The notes under the pieces were generated by a model. It was not told the DNA's origin. It did no database searches and was given only the letters and a program-made list of their open reading frames with translations. Position numbers and translations under genes: made by a program. 9,067 bases of DNA, taken from NCBI GenBank assembly GCA_004322325.1, contig SCTP01000261.1, forward strand, positions 1 through 9,067. The letters are read 5' to 3'. Positions 6,291 to 9,067 of this stretch are shown here, piece by piece (position 1 is the first letter of the stretch; every line of letters begins with the position of its first letter). The stretch comes from Gammaproteobacteria bacterium. Its GTDB lineage: Bacteria; Pseudomonadota; Gammaproteobacteria; DSM-16500.

Positions 6291-6409
6291 GGTATTTATT
6301 TTCCTATTAGGTATTTTACTAATCACCCTGATGCAACTTCCGAAATAGTAAATTTGCTTCTTTCATTTAAAAATAAGTCTCACTAAATTTTATTAAAGGA
6401 GAAACATTT

Positions 6410-6973
6410 ATGACTCAATCGCATTCAACACTCTCTGCAAGTGAACACGCTTATCCATGTGGGGTAAAATGTATTGCCTGGAGTGCGATCGTGGTGGGCG
6501 CATTCGCGATGATAGGTTTAAGTTTTTTACTTGACTTACTGAGCTTATCGATAGGCTTTTCTGCTTTTTCGGCAATGGAGGATAATGAAGTCACGTTTGC
6601 GATGGGTGGATTTATCGGTCTGGTTATTATCACTCTTATCAGCACCTTTGTGGGTGGTTGGTTATCAGGCTATTTAGGACGCCCTTATTGCACCAAACGT
6701 AACCTAGGTGCTGTGTATGGGTTCACCACCTGGTGTCTTGCGTTGCTCATCTCCATTTTGATTGCTTCGGGAGTAGGGCAATTTATCGCAAATTATAGCT
6801 ATCTTATTAGTCGGAATATGCCTGCCATTGCCCTCTCTGCTTCAACAGTCTCACCAAAAACAGCCGCTGGCTCGTTGAGTATTGCCACTTTTGTCGCATT
6901 TTTTCTCTTTGCAATTGGTGCACTCTCTGCCACTCTTGGTGGGCGTAACGGTATAAAAATGAAAGAAGAGTAA
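6410..6973 (+). CDS. Four-helix membrane protein, similar to 'PhnA-like' proteins
   Basis: A 187-residue integral membrane protein with about four spans: residues 22-52 (CIAWSAIVVGAFAMIGLSFLL...), 64-90 (ending VGGWLSGYLGRP), 100-126 (GAVYGFTTWCLALLISILIA) and 155-177. The W-(S/G)-A-I-x-x-G-A opening, the GGW-SG-LGRP turn and the G-x-x-(H/Y)-G-x-x-(T)-W helix resemble a family often labelled 'PhnA-like' in alphaproteobacteria; that name implies no proven phosphonate role. A short acidic loop separates helices one and two, and the tail is charged (KMKEE). AAAGGAGA lies seven bases before the ATG. No convincing promoter was found in the 120-nt spacer. Function is unknown; an envelope or stress role is inferred from neighbours. 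Confidence 0.8.
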   Translation: MTQSHSTLSASEHAYPCGVKCIAWSAIVVGAFAMIGLSFLLDLLSLSIGFSAFSAMEDNEVTFAMGGFIGLVIITLISTFVGGWLSGYLGRPYCTKRNLGAVYGFTTWCLALLISILIASGVGQFIANYSYLISRNMPAIALSASTVSPKTAAGSLSIATFVAFFLFAIGALSATLGGRNGIKMKEE

Positions 6974-6982
6974 TAATAAAAG

Positions 6983-7017
6983 TTGCTAGCATCGGAAAGA
7001 TGCTAGCAATTATTTTT
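6983..7017. terminator. Bidirectional hairpin terminator
   Basis: TTGCTAGCATC (6983-6993), loop GGAAA, GATGCTAGCAA (6999-7009): a perfect 11-bp stem extendable by a G-U and an A-U pair. A T-rich tract follows on the plus strand (TATTTTTT), and the minus strand reads ACTTTTATTATT after the stem. It can therefore end both the membrane-protein transcript and the convergent PRC-barrel/small-peptide transcript. Confidence 0.93.
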
Positions 7018-7029
7018 TCAACTATTTTT

Positions 7030-7182
7030 TTAAGTAGCAGGTGTAGTTGCTGTGGTAGGTGGTGGCGGAGGAAGGGATTTTCTGTAGTTATACGTAATGG
7101 TTATCACAATCGCAATGGCTGCGATAACAATAATGGCAATCACAAACCACGGATAATTTTGATCTGGTCGAGTATTTGACAT
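7030..7182 (-). CDS. 50-residue single-span membrane peptide with proline-rich tail
   Basis: A short gene easily missed by length cut-offs. The product begins MSNTRPDQNYPW, followed by one hydrophobic span of about 18-19 residues (FVIAIIVIAAIAIVITIT), then YNYRKSL, a run of five prolines and a Thr/Ala-rich end (TTATTPAT). The basic residues after the span suggest an N-out/C-in orientation by the positive-inside rule, though the short N-terminus also has one Arg. GAGGAGG lies four bases before the ATG, a near-ideal ribosome-binding site, and only 15 nt separate it from the PRC-barrel stop, so it is very likely co-expressed. It ends just before the shared terminator. Function is unknown. An overlapping upstream ATG (7186-7184) is out of frame. 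Confidence 0.78.
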   Translation of the reverse strand: MSNTRPDQNYPWFVIAIIVIAAIAIVITITYNYRKSLPPPPPTTATTPAT

Positions 7183-7197
7183 ACATCCTCCTCGTGA

Positions 7198-7566
7198 TTA
7201 TTCATTCCAATAAGGATTCGTTTTATAAAACTCGTGAATCGTTTGTTCCCATTCCCTATCTGCCATATCAGGCCAATTGTCTTTATCAAAACCAGGTGCA
7301 TTTTTTAATCTTTCTTTATCGACGTTCAAAATAAACACGTCTTTATCACCATCATAATGAATCGCCTTCCATGGCAGAGCAAATAATTTATCGCCTATAC
7401 CAAGAAATCCACCATACGATAAAACTAAATATCGCACTTGACCGCCTACTTTATCCAATATGATTTCCTTGATTTCCCCCAAATCTTCACCTGCTGGATT
7501 TTGCACAGAAACACTTATCACTTCACTTGCTTTCACTGTTCGATGGATAGCGCTTGTTGTATTCAT
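7198..7566 (-). CDS. PRC-barrel domain protein
   Basis: A 122-residue soluble protein with a single PRC-barrel beta domain: KASEVISVSVQNPAGEDLGE (12-31), ILDKVGGQVRYLVLSYGGF (36-54), LGIGDKLFALPWKAI (55-69) and VFILNVDKERL (77-87). The C-terminal LKNAPGFDKDNWPDMADREW is the extension typical of stand-alone bacterial PRC-barrel proteins seen next to stress genes. The domain is related to the RimM and photosynthetic reaction-centre H barrels; in stand-alone form its role is undefined. ATG 7564-7566 follows AAGGAG at eight bases. It is the first gene of a two-gene unit with the 50-residue membrane peptide. Confidence 0.92.
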   Translation of the reverse strand: MNTTSAIHRTVKASEVISVSVQNPAGEDLGEIKEIILDKVGGQVRYLVLSYGGFLGIGDKLFALPWKAIHYDGDKDVFILNVDKERLKNAPGFDKDNWPDMADREWEQTIHEFYKTNPYWNE

Positions 7567-7589
7567 CTTAATTTCTCCTTAAAAAAATT

Positions 7590-7618
7590 AATATAGATAA
7601 CTAAGCGATATGCCTCAA
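7590..7618 (-). promoter_or_regulatory. Promoter of the PRC-barrel operon
   Basis: Minus strand: TTGAGG (7618-7613), a 17-nt spacer, then TATATT (7595-7590). It lies about 24 nt upstream of the PRC-barrel start codon and 35 nt beyond the mvaD stop, so the unit is transcribed independently of the mevalonate genes, perhaps with read-through because no hairpin follows mvaD. Confidence 0.68.
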
Positions 7619-7652
7619 TTTGGTGGAAGTCCGCGATGAATTAGGAAAAATA

Positions 7653-8651
7653 CTACTCAAATACTTTTACTATTTCCACTGTAGGAAAATTAGCTTTGAC
7701 ATGATGAGTATCTGTTTCAAGAAATAATAATTTTAAATTCGGTCCCGCATCTTGCGTGAAATACAACTCCATGCCTTGTTGGCGCAGCGCCCAAATTTGA
7801 TGCATAGCCGCAATCGTTTCGGGTAAAAAATAACAAACAGCCGGCCAACTCGCTAACATGGTAGCATGCATGGTTAAAGCGTTAGATTCTGCTGTACCGC
7901 CTAATAAAGAAAAATTTTTAGTATGCAGTGCTTGTTTCAGTATAGCTAAATCTTGCATCACTTTTTTCGGCCACGCACTGTATAAAATACTGCTATCCAC
8001 CGTACGCTGCATCGCTTCGCGAGAGGAAATTGGTTTTTGTTTTTCACTCATCGTCAATAGACCCACGCGCAGCATGGGCCACTCGATCGCTAACGGCTCG
8101 GCGACACTATCCATGCCGTCAGGCTGAACGCCTGCATGCCATTCGACAAATCCTGTCCAAAACGACCGCGCTGCACTACCACTGCCTAAACGCGCTAAGA
8201 TAGATAATTGACGCAGGGTTAATTGCCAGTTAAATAAATCATTCAACGCTGACATGAGAGAAGCAAAACCACAAGCAGAAGAAGCGAGCCCCGCTGCTGC
8301 CGGAATATTCATTTTAATATCAATATGCACATGCCATTTTTTCTCGGGACGAAATAAATCGAGAAATTGACTGATGCGTTTGGCAAATTCAGAATGAGCA
8401 GGAATGGCTTGATTATTTAACACCACGGTATCATACGCTTGATCTTGTAGCGTGATGGTTGTCATCGCCCCTTTATCAAGTAATGCAATGGATAGACTGG
8501 AAGTGACGGGAAGATTAAGCTCCACATCCCGTTTACCCCAATATTTTACTAAAGCAATATTAGTGGGTGCGAAAGCTAAACCTTTTTCATGTTTAGGATC
8601 TTGAGGAATAGGTTGACGAAAAATCGCTTGCACGACATCAGATTTTTTCAC
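7653..8651 (-). CDS. mvaD: Diphosphomevalonate decarboxylase
   Basis: ATP-dependent decarboxylation of mevalonate 5-diphosphate to isopentenyl diphosphate, the last step of the mevalonate route, in the cytoplasm. The 332-residue product is a GHMP-fold enzyme with the family signatures: APTNIALVKYWGKRD (28-42), LPVTSSLSIAL (47-57), the ATP-binding loop NIPAAAGLASSACGFASL (115-132), RLGSGSAARSFWTGFVEW (154-171, usually GGFVEW), and TQDAGPN (299-305) with the catalytic aspartate. Length is normal. The start is GTG (8649-8651), supported by AAGGAG six bases upstream, inside the end of the kinase gene (14-nt overlap), so translation is coupled. It is the last gene of the mevalonate unit seen here. 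Confidence 0.95.
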   Translation of the reverse strand: MKKSDVVQAIFRQPIPQDPKHEKGLAFAPTNIALVKYWGKRDVELNLPVTSSLSIALLDKGAMTTITLQDQAYDTVVLNNQAIPAHSEFAKRISQFLDLFRPEKKWHVHIDIKMNIPAAAGLASSACGFASLMSALNDLFNWQLTLRQLSILARLGSGSAARSFWTGFVEWHAGVQPDGMDSVAEPLAIEWPMLRVGLLTMSEKQKPISSREAMQRTVDSSILYSAWPKKVMQDLAILKQALHTKNFSLLGGTAESNALTMHATMLASWPAVCYFLPETIAAMHQIWALRQQGMELYFTQDAGPNLKLLFLETDTHHVKANFPTVEIVKVFE

Positions 8652-9067
8652 AATGCACTCCTTGTTGGCTCATCATGACCGAAATGCGTTGCGCACTAGG
8701 ATGCTCATGCGTGGATTCGCCTAAGCCAATGACGCAATCGCCTAATCCCGAACCAGAAATTTTAGCGCCGAGTATAGTCGATTGTTGGCGCAATCCTTCA
8801 ATCAAATCGCGAAGTAGCGGTAGGCTAACACCTAACGATTCCATCATGCCTTGTTGAACATTCATCATTTCTCCTAACTTGGCCCATGCGCCTTGTCGTA
8901 CATGTTGTATGCCATCTAAGGCACATTGCCCGATGCTAGTATGCAGATGACGAAACAGTTGCGGATGTGCAGAAAAATACGTTTGTACGCGCTTGATAGC
9001 TTCTACGGTAGGTGTTTTAAAACCAGCATAAAACACACTGATCGGATGCAAAGTAGATAATTTTTCG
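8638..9067 (-). CDS. mvk: Mevalonate kinase, N-terminal part outside window
   Basis: C-terminal portion (about 142 residues; the frame stays open to the window edge) of a GHMP-family kinase. The TTG at 9049-9051 is an internal leucine of KLSTLHPISVFYAGFKTPT, not a start. Visible features are the YAGFKTPT segment typical of bacterial mevalonate kinases, a helical C-terminal domain, and the third GHMP motif AKISGSGLGDCVIGLG near the end, where the usual glycine-rich GAGGGG reads GSGLGD. Coupling with mvaD supports mevalonate kinase; phosphomevalonate kinase is the main alternative because the diagnostic N-terminal motifs are not in view. Product: mevalonate 5-phosphate. Confidence 0.8.
   Translation of the reverse strand, partial: EKLSTLHPISVFYAGFKTPTVEAIKRVQTYFSAHPQLFRHLHTSIGQCALDGIQHVRQGAWAKLGEMMNVQQGMMESLGVSLPLLRDLIEGLRQQSTILGAKISGSGLGDCVIGLGESTHEHPSAQRISVMMSQQGVHCEKI

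Noticed and set aside
6301..6409. Promoter for the membrane-protein gene (TTGCTT at 6354)
   Set aside because: No acceptable -10 hexamer at 16-18 nt. The gene may use a promoter I cannot recognise.
7858..8127. Plus-strand open frame opposite mvaD
   Set aside because: Antisense to a gene with all family motifs; no ribosome-binding site or domain.
1..9067. CRISPR array, tRNA, rRNA, insertion sequence or prophage genes
   Set aside because: No spaced direct repeats, cloverleaf, rRNA-like block, transposase or integrase motif was seen on either strand.

Overview
The window looks like chromosomal DNA of a moderately AT-rich gammaproteobacterium, most plausibly a member of the Legionellales/Coxiellaceae. 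Two observations support this: a mevalonate-pathway pair (mevalonate kinase and diphosphomevalonate decarboxylase), which is unusual in Gammaproteobacteria but known in Legionella and Coxiella relatives, and a thiL-pgpA pair of ordinary gammaproteobacterial type. The taxon is an inference; no rRNA, tRNA, phage or insertion-sequence gene is visible.

Layout. (1) Bases 2-3523, plus strand: a tightly packed run of five genes. They are the 3' part of a histidinol-phosphate aminotransferase (hisC), a lineage-specific coiled-coil protein of unknown function, thiL (thiamine-monophosphate kinase), pgpA (phosphatidylglycerophosphatase A) and a half-size EamA-type membrane transporter. Gaps are 13 and 17 nt, followed by overlaps, so the run is probably one transcript. 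(2) Bases 3563-4219, minus strand: a compact higBA-type toxin-antitoxin module. Its promoter is clear, and its -35 box lies inside a 21-bp palindrome, a likely autoregulatory operator. An 11-bp inverted repeat brackets the module. (3) Bases 4289-7618: a cluster that reads as a stress/envelope islet. On the minus strand are a short-chain dehydrogenase of the YghA/YdaD type and a DUF2383-like four-helix-bundle protein. On the plus strand are a KGG-repeat (YciG/GsiB-like) hydrophilic protein and a four-helix membrane protein. On the minus strand again are a PRC-barrel protein and a 50-residue single-span membrane peptide. The cluster contains strong promoters and two textbook hairpin terminators. 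(4) Bases 7653-9067, minus strand: mvaD overlapping the 3' part of a mevalonate-kinase gene, for isopentenyl diphosphate synthesis.

How they fit together: block 1 mixes cofactor, lipid and amino-acid housekeeping with one unexplained coiled-coil gene. Block 3 gathers families repeatedly associated with general stress responses (desiccation, osmotic or oxidative stress), reminiscent of the E. coli yciGFE group. No stretch longer than 300 bases lacks a gene. The longest spacer (5674-5936) holds the two divergent promoters for the dehydrogenase and the KGG protein.

I see no convincing wholly new system. The items most worth following are the coiled-coil orphan, the 50-residue membrane peptide, the stress islet as a unit, and the higBA operator architecture.
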